NCBI GenBank assembly: GCA_031412355.1
Contig: JANOCR010000167.1
Location: 1-27,689 of the forward strand
Reading direction: 5' to 3'
Length of the DNA stretch: 27,689 bases
Origin: JAENVT01 sp031412355
GTDB taxonomy: Bacteria; Actinomycetota; Acidimicrobiia; Acidimicrobiales; Ilumatobacteraceae
Shown here: piece after piece, positions 21,956 to 27,689 of the stretch
Layout of the letters: each line of letters opens with the position of its first letter
Position numbering within the stretch: the first letter of the stretch is position 1
The notes under the pieces: generated by a model
Database searches by the model: none
The model's input: the letters and a program-made list of their open reading frames with translations, nothing else
Told to the model about the DNA's origin: nothing
Program-made: the position numbers and the translations under genes

Positions 21956-23011
21956 TCAGGCGCGTTCGACGACCTCGAGCCGTCGCTCGGCGAACCTCCA
22001 GGATCCTGCGTGACGCACGTACCGGTCGTGATAGGTGGCCAGCATCGTGGTTGGTTTGGTGCTCTTGCGCTTCTTGAAGCGTTCGTTCATCGTGACTCGG
22101 CCGGTGGCGGTGCCGCGGGCCTCGTCGACTTCGAACACCATCAGCGGCGCCGATTGCAACACCCATTCCATGTCACCGACGGCCCCCTCGAAGGCCTCGA
22201 TGATCGCGGCACGTCCGGCGATGACGTTGCCTGCCGGATTCCAGGTGGCGTCGTCGGCCCATACTTCGCCCCACGCCTTGATGTCGCCACGATTGACCGT
22301 GTCGGAGTACGTACTGACGAGCTGGCGAAGCGCAGCGTCGGTTGCCGGCGACGGCTGGCGCGCGGCCGGTGGACGCTGGGCGCCATCGAACGCTGAAACG
22401 GGCACGCCGATCTCGGCGCCGGCCGCGAAGCGCACGTGGTCGATCAACTGATCGCGATTCATCATCCCGTCGTGGGCTGCGAACTGCACGGCCAGGCCGT
22501 CGACGAGCGCAGTGAGGCGCATTGCAGCAGCGGTCGGATCCGGGCACGAGAACTCACCCGACTCGACCCCGTTGCGAATGATGCGGGCCAGCAACTCGGT
22601 CGATTGCTCGTCGAGTTGCTGACTGATCTTCTTCATCATCGGGTTCCGTAGGGCCTCACCCCAACCGTCGATCCATAGCATCCACTCGACATCGTCGCTG
22701 CCTTCGGGCACGTAGTTCTGGATGGCTCGTTCGAGCTTGCCGAGTGCGCTGGGGGCGTTCTCGATCTCGGCCTCCATCTCGGCGAGGTCTTTGTTGGCGT
22801 AGTGCTCGAAGGCCTCGGCGAGGAGTTGCTCTTTGGAGTCGAAGTGATAGTGGATGAGGCTGCTAGAGACCTCGAGGCGTTTGGCAACGTCGGCGATGCG
22901 AGTACCGGCGAAGCCTCGCTCGATCACCACTGCGCAGGTTGTCTCGAGGATCTCGGTGCGGCGTTCGGCAACAGTCGGCTTCTTCACTGTTGCGAACGCT
23001 ATCGCTGTCAT
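21956..23011 (-). CDS. TetR-family regulator fused to a SnoaL-like (NTF2-fold) domain
   Basis: 351 residues from the ATG at 23009-23011. Residues 13-62 are a TetR helix-turn-helix: VAERRTEILETTCAVVIERG, IADVAKRLEVSSSLIHYHF, DSKEQLLAEAF. Residues about 80-200 are a TetR C-terminal ligand/dimer domain. After a proline-rich linker (about 208-224, AQRPPAARQPSPA), residues 225-345 form a SnoaL-like fold: LRQLVSTYSDTVNRGDIKAW, WADDATWNPAGNVIAGRAAI, YHDRYVRHAGSWRFAERRL. SnoaL domains bind or isomerise polyketides, steroids and other small hydrophobics, so this part may supply a second ligand site or an enzyme activity. The start overlaps the stop of the upstream lipocalin-like gene by one base (TGATG), implying coupled translation. 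Regulation target is probably its own operon. Confidence 0.88.
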   Translation of the reverse strand: MTAIAFATVKKPTVAERRTEILETTCAVVIERGFAGTRIADVAKRLEVSSSLIHYHFDSKEQLLAEAFEHYANKDLAEMEAEIENAPSALGKLERAIQNYVPEGSDDVEWMLWIDGWGEALRNPMMKKISQQLDEQSTELLARIIRNGVESGEFSCPDPTAAAMRLTALVDGLAVQFAAHDGMMNRDQLIDHVRFAAGAEIGVPVSAFDGAQRPPAARQPSPATDAALRQLVSTYSDTVNRGDIKAWGEVWADDATWNPAGNVIAGRAAIIEAFEGAVGDMEWVLQSAPLMVFEVDEARGTATGRVTMNERFKKRKSTKPTTMLATYHDRYVRHAGSWRFAERRLEVVERA

Positions 23012-24156
23012 CAACCTTCGGGTAGGACCATTGGCGCGTCATCGATGGGCGCGCTGAAAGGCTCGAAGATGCCGTGTAGGCCGGAGGGGTGGTCTCCGAT
23101 CGCCAGTTGCTCGAGTATCCCAACTCCACGTTGCGTCGATCCATCGGGGGAGAGGTAAGTGGCGTCGCATATCGCCTGCACGTGCACGTGCTGACGCGTG
23201 CACGGGGTCGCAACCGGCAGCGCGATCCGCTCGGAGGCGACGACCGATTCGCCTTTCCACATACCGTGACCGAACTCGGGATGTCCGTAGCCCAAGCCGC
23301 TCATCTGAAACTCGTAGCGAGGTACGAGTGTGACGGTGTGCACGTGATCGGCCCAGTCGATGAGGTCGTACTCGAAGCGTTGGGCCCATCGCGTGCCGGG
23401 TCGCCACTCGACTCGGTAGTCGACCGCCTTCATCATCTCGGGCGGCGTGTCGTCGGCCCTGGCGATGGCGCCAACGTGGTGCCAGTGCCGACCGTCGACG
23501 TAGTCGTTGACGTCGAAGTGAGTCGACATCGACGGAAAGTTGACGGGGGCCCACAGCCAGAAGAACTGAGGTATGCCGACCGGCGCGCCGTTGGAAGCCG
23601 ACTCGCCGGTCGGACGGATCCCCCACGAGCGATCCCGGGATCCCCATACCGCTGCCGGAGACACATCGCGACGGTTGCCGTCGACTTCGATCCACCCGGT
23701 CCAGCTACCGAACTGGGTGAAGCGGGTGTAGTCGAAGATCGTGCGGACCCCAACGCGCCACCAGTAGTGCGGTTCTTCGATCGGGGCCGAGCGGGAGGTG
23801 AAGATCAGTTCGGCGCGTAGCCCGTGCTCGACAGCATCCAGCGAGATCCGTAGTACACGCATCGGTTCGACGACTTCGATGATGATGGGGCCGAGATGCG
23901 TGGCGTCGCGCCGGTCGGCCGGCGCCCGTTGAGACGTGAACACGCTGAGTTGATGGCCTTCGTTGACGATGCTGAAGGCAGCGTCGGCCACGTGCCGGTT
24001 GGGGTACAGGCCCATGGCAAGGGCGAAGTACGTCGAGCCGTCGAGGTCGTAGCCGTTGAAGAAGTAGCGATCGTAGAAGTTGATGTCGGAGCCCGAGGTC
24101 TCGGCTACCGGGATGGGTGCCTGATGCAGTGGGAAGTCGTCGTAGCCGCTCAGCAC
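23011..24156 (-). CDS. Hypothetical lipocalin-like protein (AttH/CrtC-like, DUF7064/DUF7065 type)
   Basis: 381 residues from the GTG at 24154-24156; a longer frame to a GTG at 24246 would overlap the divergent haem A synthase gene and is less likely. The protein is soluble, rich in aromatics and beta-strand-like segments: SDINFYDRYFFNGYDLDG, TYFALAMGLYPNRHVADAAF, then VWGSRDRSWGIRP (motif RDRSWG at about 174-179) and FFWLWAPVNFPSMSTHFDVN. The RDRSWG block recalls the tandem lipocalin fold of AttH and CrtC, which bind or hydrate carotenoid-like lipids. I recognise the fold family only tentatively, and no enzymatic residues can be assigned. It is the first gene of a two-gene unit with the TetR-SnoaL fusion, suggesting a system that binds or modifies a hydrophobic small molecule. 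Confidence 0.65.
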   Translation of the reverse strand: MLSGYDDFPLHQAPIPVAETSGSDINFYDRYFFNGYDLDGSTYFALAMGLYPNRHVADAAFSIVNEGHQLSVFTSQRAPADRRDATHLGPIIIEVVEPMRVLRISLDAVEHGLRAELIFTSRSAPIEEPHYWWRVGVRTIFDYTRFTQFGSWTGWIEVDGNRRDVSPAAVWGSRDRSWGIRPTGESASNGAPVGIPQFFWLWAPVNFPSMSTHFDVNDYVDGRHWHHVGAIARADDTPPEMMKAVDYRVEWRPGTRWAQRFEYDLIDWADHVHTVTLVPRYEFQMSGLGYGHPEFGHGMWKGESVVASERIALPVATPCTRQHVHVQAICDATYLSPDGSTQRGVGILEQLAIGDHPSGLHGIFEPFSAPIDDAPMVLPEG

Positions 24157-24180
24157 ACCCAGCGACCGTAGTCTGGCGGC

Positions 24181-25203
24181 GTGGTTCGGCTTCGACAGAT
24201 CATCAAACGGGTGCGCGCCGAAGGCTTCACCCCCGGCGAGTTCCACAAGATCTGTGTCTCCGCCTTGGTGCTGCTCGGCGTCATCGTCGTCACCGGGGCC
24301 GCCGTCCGACTGACCGGGTCCGGCCTGGGATGCAGCGACTGGCCGAACTGCAACGACAAGAGACTCGTCGATGTCTCGTCACTGCACTCGGCGATCGAAC
24401 AGGTCAACCGCCTGTTCACGTTCGTCGTCGGGCTGGCGGTCGTGCTCGCTGCACTCGGGGCGTGGTTCAGGCGCCCGCGTCGTCGGGACCTGTTGTGGCT
24501 GTCCGCTGCGATGGTGGCCGGGATTCCGGCACAGGGTGTTGTCGGCGCAGTTGTCGTATGGACCGACCTCAATCCTGCCGTTGTGCAATTGCACTTCGTG
24601 CTGTCGATGGTGCTGGTCGCGTTGGCTGTAGTACTTGTCGTCAGATCGCGCCAGCCCGACGAGGCGATTCGTGTCAGCGCAGTCGTGCCGCGAAGCAAGC
24701 GACGGGTGCGCCTGGTGGTTGTCGCCACTGCCGCCGCCATCGTCGCCGGCACGGTGGTGACTGGCACCGGTCCGCACGCCGGTGACGAGAACGCGGAGCG
24801 CTTCACCTTCTTGTCGATCACCTGGGCGACACGCCTGCACAGCCTGGTCGTGTGGATCGCCGTGCTTATGGCGGTCCGATTGATGTGGCACCTTCGCAAG
24901 CGCGCTCACGACCGCGAGATGCTCGATGCGCCGTTGACCGTGTGGGTGTGTGTTGCGATTGCCCAGGGTGCAGTCGGATACCTGCAGTACGCCAACGGCG
25001 TGCCGACGTCGCTGGTAGCGATTCACGTCGCGCTGGCTACCACCCTGTGGGCGACCTCGGTGTGGTTGTGGTGCGCGACGTCGCGGGCCAGCGGATCGGC
25101 GCGCAGCTTGATCGCGGCGCGGCGGCGGCCAGGATCAGTCGCCGAGTCCGCGTACGAAGACGCTCAGCTTGTTGACGGCGTCGGCGAAGAACGATCCGAT
25201 TGA
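24181..25203 (+). CDS. ctaA: Haem A synthase (COX15/CtaA family)
   Basis: Oxidises the C8 methyl of haem O to a formyl group, making haem A for aa3-type cytochrome oxidase, in the cytoplasmic membrane. 340 residues with about eight membrane helices in two repeats. Family marks: VVTGAAVRLTGSGLGCSDWP (37-56), an E-x3-R element IEQVNRL with Glu73 and Arg77 (Asn76 where B. subtilis has a haem-ligand His, as I recall for actinobacterial enzymes), VVQLHFVLS with His138, WATRLHSLVVW with His220, and LVAIHVALATTLW with His282. The start is GTG 24181; a GTG at 24211 also suits the family and would leave more promoter space. The C-terminal 40 residues are hydrophilic, and the last 69 bases overlap the convergent small gene. 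Confidence 0.93.
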   Translation: MVRLRQIIKRVRAEGFTPGEFHKICVSALVLLGVIVVTGAAVRLTGSGLGCSDWPNCNDKRLVDVSSLHSAIEQVNRLFTFVVGLAVVLAALGAWFRRPRRRDLLWLSAAMVAGIPAQGVVGAVVVWTDLNPAVVQLHFVLSMVLVALAVVLVVRSRQPDEAIRVSAVVPRSKRRVRLVVVATAAAIVAGTVVTGTGPHAGDENAERFTFLSITWATRLHSLVVWIAVLMAVRLMWHLRKRAHDREMLDAPLTVWVCVAIAQGAVGYLQYANGVPTSLVAIHVALATTLWATSVWLWCATSRASGSARSLIAARRRPGSVAESAYEDAQLVDGVGEERSD

Positions 25204-25335
25204 CCCGATGAAGTTCACTGTGGCGTCGGCGGCACCCGCCGGATCCTGCCATAGCCGAATGATCATGAACGCCACGACGAGATAGAAGGCGACCCGGCCG
25301 ACGGCCTTCAGCTGTGCGAGAGCAGTTGTCACCAT
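25135..25335 (-). CDS. Small single-span membrane protein of unknown function
   Basis: 66 residues from the ATG at 25333-25335, preceded by AAAGGA about 10 bases upstream. A charged N-terminus (AQLKAVGRV) leads into one hydrophobic helix (AFYLVVAFMIIRLW, about 17-30), then QDPAGAADATVNFIGSIGSF and an amphipathic tail FFADAVNKLSVFVRG. The pattern of one helix, a DP-x-GAAD turn and a Phe-rich amphipathic helix is one I associate with small hypothetical membrane proteins in actinobacteria, but I cannot name a family. A longer frame exists upstream to 25431 but lacks a good initiation site. It overlaps the 3' end of ctaA by 69 bases on the opposite strand. Confidence 0.6.
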   Translation of the reverse strand: MVTTALAQLKAVGRVAFYLVVAFMIIRLWQDPAGAADATVNFIGSIGSFFADAVNKLSVFVRGLGD

Positions 25336-25358
25336 GTGGGGGTTTCCTTTGAGTTGAA

Positions 25359-25381
25359 CGAACCTGGTACGCCCGGGTTCG
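25359..25381. repeat. Inverted repeat upstream of the small membrane protein gene
   Basis: CGAACC (25359-25364) and GGTTCG (25376-25381) with an 11-base spacer, followed by the overlapping TTCGAA palindrome. It lies 24-46 bases before the ATG of the - strand gene, in its promoter or leader. Possible operator; no regulator identified. Confidence 0.3.
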
Positions 25382-25484
25382 AACGGGTCTCCGCCCGCAA
25401 CAATGGTACCGAATCCATCCCCGCCGATCAACGACCATGCTAAGAGCTGCCCGGACGCGCGATTGTGGATACCCGTGAAACTCT

Positions 25485-26114
25485 TTGGTCAGGTATAGTC
25501 CGGCGATCGTCATCAGCGCTACCCGCCGTCCGTTCGACTTCAGTGGCAACCACGTTGCCCTGGACTTCACCAACACCGTCAGCGGCCGACCGACCTACTC
25601 CCGTGACGACCTGGCCGACGCCGACGATGTGATCGCTTGGGCACGGGCCGCTGGGATACTGAACCATGCTGATGCGGTCGCAGGCCGCCCGGGGGCCGCG
25701 GCGGGACTTCATGCAGCCATTGCACTTCGCGAGAACCTGTATTCGGTCTTCGGCGCGATCGCCCAACTGGACGAACCACCTCAGGCGGCGCTCGATTTCG
25801 TGAGTCGTCGAGCCGCGCAAGCCCTGCGATCATCGACGTGGGAACATGCCGAAGGTGGATACCGGCCGGGCTGGCCGTTCGACTCCATCGAGTCGATCTG
25901 TCATCGGCTGGCCGACGAGGCAGTTCAGCTGCTGCGTTCCCCGGCGACGTCGCGAATCGGATCATGTGCTGGATGCGGCTGGCTGTTCTTGGACCTCTCC
26001 CGCGCCCACGCCCGGCGTTGGTGCTCGATGAACGCGTGCGGCGTGCGGAGCAAGATGCGCCGCTATCACCAGCGCCAGGCAAGCGCAAGCGCAAGCGCCA
26101 CGGCCGTTGGATGA
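25485..26114 (+). CDS. CGNR zinc-finger / ABATE-domain regulatory protein
   Basis: Up to 209 residues. The N-terminal ABATE-like domain opens with FDFSGNHVALDFTNTVSGRP (17-36). The C-terminal CGNR-type zinc finger has Cys161 and Cys164 (GSCAGCGWLFLD), Cys180 in RRWCSMNACGVRSKMRRYH and Cys185; the signature CGNR reads CGVR here. Members are probable stress-responsive transcription regulators in actinobacteria, acting in the cytoplasm. The start is uncertain: only a TTG at 25485 lies in frame before the conserved domain, and a good -10-like TATAGT (25494-25499) lies inside it. The Ala/Ser tail ASASASATA is encoded by three GCAAGC repeats. The next gene's promoter follows 45 bases downstream. 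Confidence 0.8.
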   Translation: MVRYSPAIVISATRRPFDFSGNHVALDFTNTVSGRPTYSRDDLADADDVIAWARAAGILNHADAVAGRPGAAAGLHAAIALRENLYSVFGAIAQLDEPPQAALDFVSRRAAQALRSSTWEHAEGGYRPGWPFDSIESICHRLADEAVQLLRSPATSRIGSCAGCGWLFLDLSRAHARRWCSMNACGVRSKMRRYHQRQASASASATAVG

Positions 26115-26159
26115 GCCGATCGTCGATCTCGACGCCGTTCACGAGTCGCTCGGGGTTGC

Positions 26160-26189
26160 TTGAAACTTGTACGGGGGTGCTGTTAGGGT
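26160..26189 (+). promoter_or_regulatory. Promoter of the substrate-binding protein gene
   Basis: TTGAAA (26160-26165) and TAGGGT (26184-26189) are 18 bases apart. TAGGGT is a common actinobacterial -10 form. The predicted start near 26196 gives an untranslated leader of about 113 bases before the ATG at 26309. Confidence 0.5.
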
Positions 26190-26231
26190 GCCGACCGCGG
26201 ATCCGTAGTCGGGCCGTACTGTCGGTTGCAG

Positions 26232-26260
26232 GTGGGGGCGAGCTAGCTGGTCTGCCCCAC
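26232..26260 (+). promoter_or_regulatory. Leader hairpin of the substrate-binding protein mRNA
   Basis: GTGGGG (26232-26237) plus C26239 pair with GCCCCAC (26254-26260), with one bulged G, around a loop holding the palindrome AGCTAGCT (26241-26248). It lies mid-leader, 48 bases before the ATG. No riboswitch class is recognised; it may stabilise the message or tune translation. Confidence 0.35.
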
Positions 26261-26308
26261 TGCCTGTGCCGCCGGGGGAGAACTATTTTGCCAACGAAAG
26301 GCAGGACC

Positions 26309-27655
26309 ATGAGGTTCAAGAAAGCGACAGCGCTCTTTCTCGCGCTAGCAGTAGTAGGTGTCGCCTGTGGCGACGACGAGACAGACAGTTCAGGCGACAC
26401 CGCAGCACCTTCGGCTACGGATGCCGCAGCACCTGCGGCTACGGATGCGGCAGCACCTGCGGCCACGGACGCAGGCGGAACAGCAGCACCAGCTGCCGGT
26501 GGCTCCCTGATCGTGTCGACCGACCTTCCGCTGCAGGGTGCATCAGCCGATGCCTCGGCCGACACCAACAACGCGATCACGCTGCTCCTCGAGCAGGCAG
26601 GCGGGAAAGCTGGTGCGTTCGACATTGAACTCAAGTTCTATGACAACTCGACCGCCGCCAAGGGTGGCTGGGACGACGCGACCTGCGCCAAGAACGCCAA
26701 CGATCACGTGGCCAATGCCGACGAAGTGGCCGTCATGGGCACATACAACTCCGGCTGCGCCAAGATCGAGATCCCAGTGCTCAATCAGGATCCGACTGGT
26801 CCAATGTTTATCATGTCTCATGCCAACACCAATCCGGGCATCACCAAGGCGTGGGATCCGGGCGAGCCCGACGTGTACTACCCGACCGGCGTTCGCAACT
26901 ACGGCCGCGTCATTGCAACTGACGACTTCCAGGGTGCTGCCGGCGCACAGTTCGCCAAGCAGGACCTGAACGTCACCAAGTGTCTGGTCCTCAACGACGC
27001 TCAGACATACGGCGTCGGCGTGGCAACGGCATTCACCGACGAGGCCAAGAAGCAGGGCATCGAAATCGTCGGCGAAGAGGCGTGGGATGCAAAGCAGCCG
27101 AACTACACAGCACTGTTCGAGGGTTATGCCGACTCGGGCGTCGACTGTGTGTACCTCGGTGGAATCAACGACAACAATGGTGAGCAGTTGATCCGCGACA
27201 AGGTTGCCGTGTTCGGCGCCAACGACGGCGCCGTGAAGCTGATCGCTCCCGACGGTTTCACCGGTTATCCCACCGTGAAGGCGCTGGCCGAGGCTCAGGA
27301 GATGTACATCACCTTTGCCGGTCTTCCGGCTGGCGAGTTGATCAAGGCTGGCGGCGCGGGTGCGAAGTTCGTCACAGACTTCAAGGCCAAGTTCGGGCAC
27401 GACCCGGCCTCGGCATATGCCATCTACGGCGCAGCCGCCTTCCAGTACATCCTGAAGGCAATCGAAGCTTCCGATGGAACTCGCAAGGGCGTGCTTGACG
27501 CTGCATTCAGCGGAATCACCATTTCTGCGGAAGAATCCGTGATCGGCAAGGAGTTCGGCATCGACGCGAATGGCGACGTTACCGTGATCGACATGTCGAT
27601 CCAGCTCCTGACGGGCAACGAGGAGACATTCCTGAAAGCATGGCCTGTCGGCTGA
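26309..27655 (+). CDS. ABC transporter substrate-binding lipoprotein (branched-chain amino acid/amide type)
   Basis: 448 residues. A signal peptide with positive start (MRFKKATALFLALAVVGVAC) ends in a lipobox-like VGVAC, with Cys20 as the lipidation site, so the protein should be anchored outside the membrane. A low-complexity Ala/Pro/Thr/Asp linker (about 30-64) follows, encoded partly by 24-bp tandem repeats. The rest is a Peripla_BP_6 fold: GGSLIVSTDLPLQGASA, NAITLLLEQAGGKAGAF, EVAVMGTYNSGCAKIEIPVL, FIMSHANTNPGITK, LVLNDAQTYGVGVATAF, YLGGINDNNGEQLIRD. These proteins capture amino acids, amides or urea for an ABC importer. Start is firm: GAAAGG at 26296-26301, 7 bases before the ATG. Permease and ATPase genes probably lie beyond the window. 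The ligand is unknown. Confidence 0.92.
   Translation: MRFKKATALFLALAVVGVACGDDETDSSGDTAAPSATDAAAPAATDAAAPAATDAGGTAAPAAGGSLIVSTDLPLQGASADASADTNNAITLLLEQAGGKAGAFDIELKFYDNSTAAKGGWDDATCAKNANDHVANADEVAVMGTYNSGCAKIEIPVLNQDPTGPMFIMSHANTNPGITKAWDPGEPDVYYPTGVRNYGRVIATDDFQGAAGAQFAKQDLNVTKCLVLNDAQTYGVGVATAFTDEAKKQGIEIVGEEAWDAKQPNYTALFEGYADSGVDCVYLGGINDNNGEQLIRDKVAVFGANDGAVKLIAPDGFTGYPTVKALAEAQEMYITFAGLPAGELIKAGGAGAKFVTDFKAKFGHDPASAYAIYGAAAFQYILKAIEASDGTRKGVLDAAFSGITISAEESVIGKEFGIDANGDVTVIDMSIQLLTGNEETFLKAWPVG
26402..26473 (+). repeat. Three 24-bp tandem repeats encoding the lipoprotein linker
   Basis: Units at 26402-26425, 26426-26449 and 26450-26473 are near identical and encode AAPSATDA, AAPAATDA and AAPAATDA. 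The length is a multiple of three, so gain or loss of a unit would only change spacer length between membrane anchor and binding domain. Confidence 0.9.
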
Positions 27656-27689
27656 GAAGCCACATTTCGGAATCAGTTCATCCGTAGTT

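Noticed and set aside
25359..25400. tRNA-like GGTTCGAAC sequence
   Set aside because: The five bases on each side do not form a T-stem and no acceptor or anticodon arm can be drawn.
25838..26308. Longer frame joined to the substrate-binding protein
   Set aside because: The signal peptide, lipobox and ribosome-binding site fix the start at 26309; upstream residues are a shifted reading of the CGNR gene.
1..27689. Mobile elements, CRISPR arrays, prophage or defence genes
   Set aside because: I saw no transposase, integrase, spaced direct repeats or toxin-antitoxin pair; the repeats found are short and tied to promoters or a protein linker.

Overview
The window is about 27.7 kb of high-GC DNA, densely coding on both strands, with GTG and TTG starts and many 4-base ATGA overlaps. 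The gene content points to an actinobacterium: a mitochondrial-type aconitase, a DesA-type acyl-ACP desaturase, a HAD/PlsC fusion, a CGNR zinc-finger regulator and a five-helix molybdoprotein. An Acidimicrobiia-like lineage is my guess from overall flavour; no marker gene here proves it. I see no insertion sequence, prophage, CRISPR array, tRNA or rRNA. This looks like ordinary chromosome.

Layout. 1-3318 (+): the 3' part of NADP isocitrate dehydrogenase, a PEP-utiliser-like swivelling-domain protein and a quinone oxidoreductase. 3319-3707 is non-coding and holds a strong two-part hairpin. 3708-7206 (-): response regulator, histidine kinase and a membrane molybdopterin oxidoreductase, coupled by ATGA overlaps. 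7316-11107 (-): citrate synthase, then a short acyl-CoA carboxylase beta subunit preceded by a LysR regulator. 11143-11300 (+): a predicted promoter, three C-loop hairpins and a strong terminator, proposed to be a small RNA resembling the actinobacterial 6C family. 11350-15637: a lipid block with a HAD/acyltransferase fusion, a second acyltransferase coupled to a DUF1295 membrane protein, and an acyl-ACP desaturase behind a TetR-type palindrome with an apparently leaderless start. 15666-19129 (-): an aconitase, nitroreductase and DinB-like operon, separated from a divergent GntR/UTRA regulator by two copies of a 16-bp palindromic repeat. 20012-21905 (+): a crotonase and a methyltransferase. 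21956-24156 (-): a lipocalin-like protein and a TetR-SnoaL fusion. 24181-27655: haem A synthase, a small membrane protein, a CGNR regulator and a substrate-binding lipoprotein.

How the genes work together. Citrate synthase, aconitase and isocitrate dehydrogenase carry citrate formation through to 2-oxoglutarate, and all three lie within 19 kb in separate units. The middle block makes and remodels membrane lipid (acyl-CoA carboxylation, two acyltransferases, desaturation). Haem A synthase supplies an aa3-type oxidase. The two-component/molybdoenzyme operon resembles in logic the E. coli HprSR-MsrP arrangement for envelope oxidative damage, but that function is inferred.

The most interesting items are the C-loop small RNA at 11178-11300, the proposed GntR operators on the aconitase operon, the sensor-regulator-molybdoenzyme operon, the TetR-SnoaL fusion, and the leaderless, operator-controlled desaturase.
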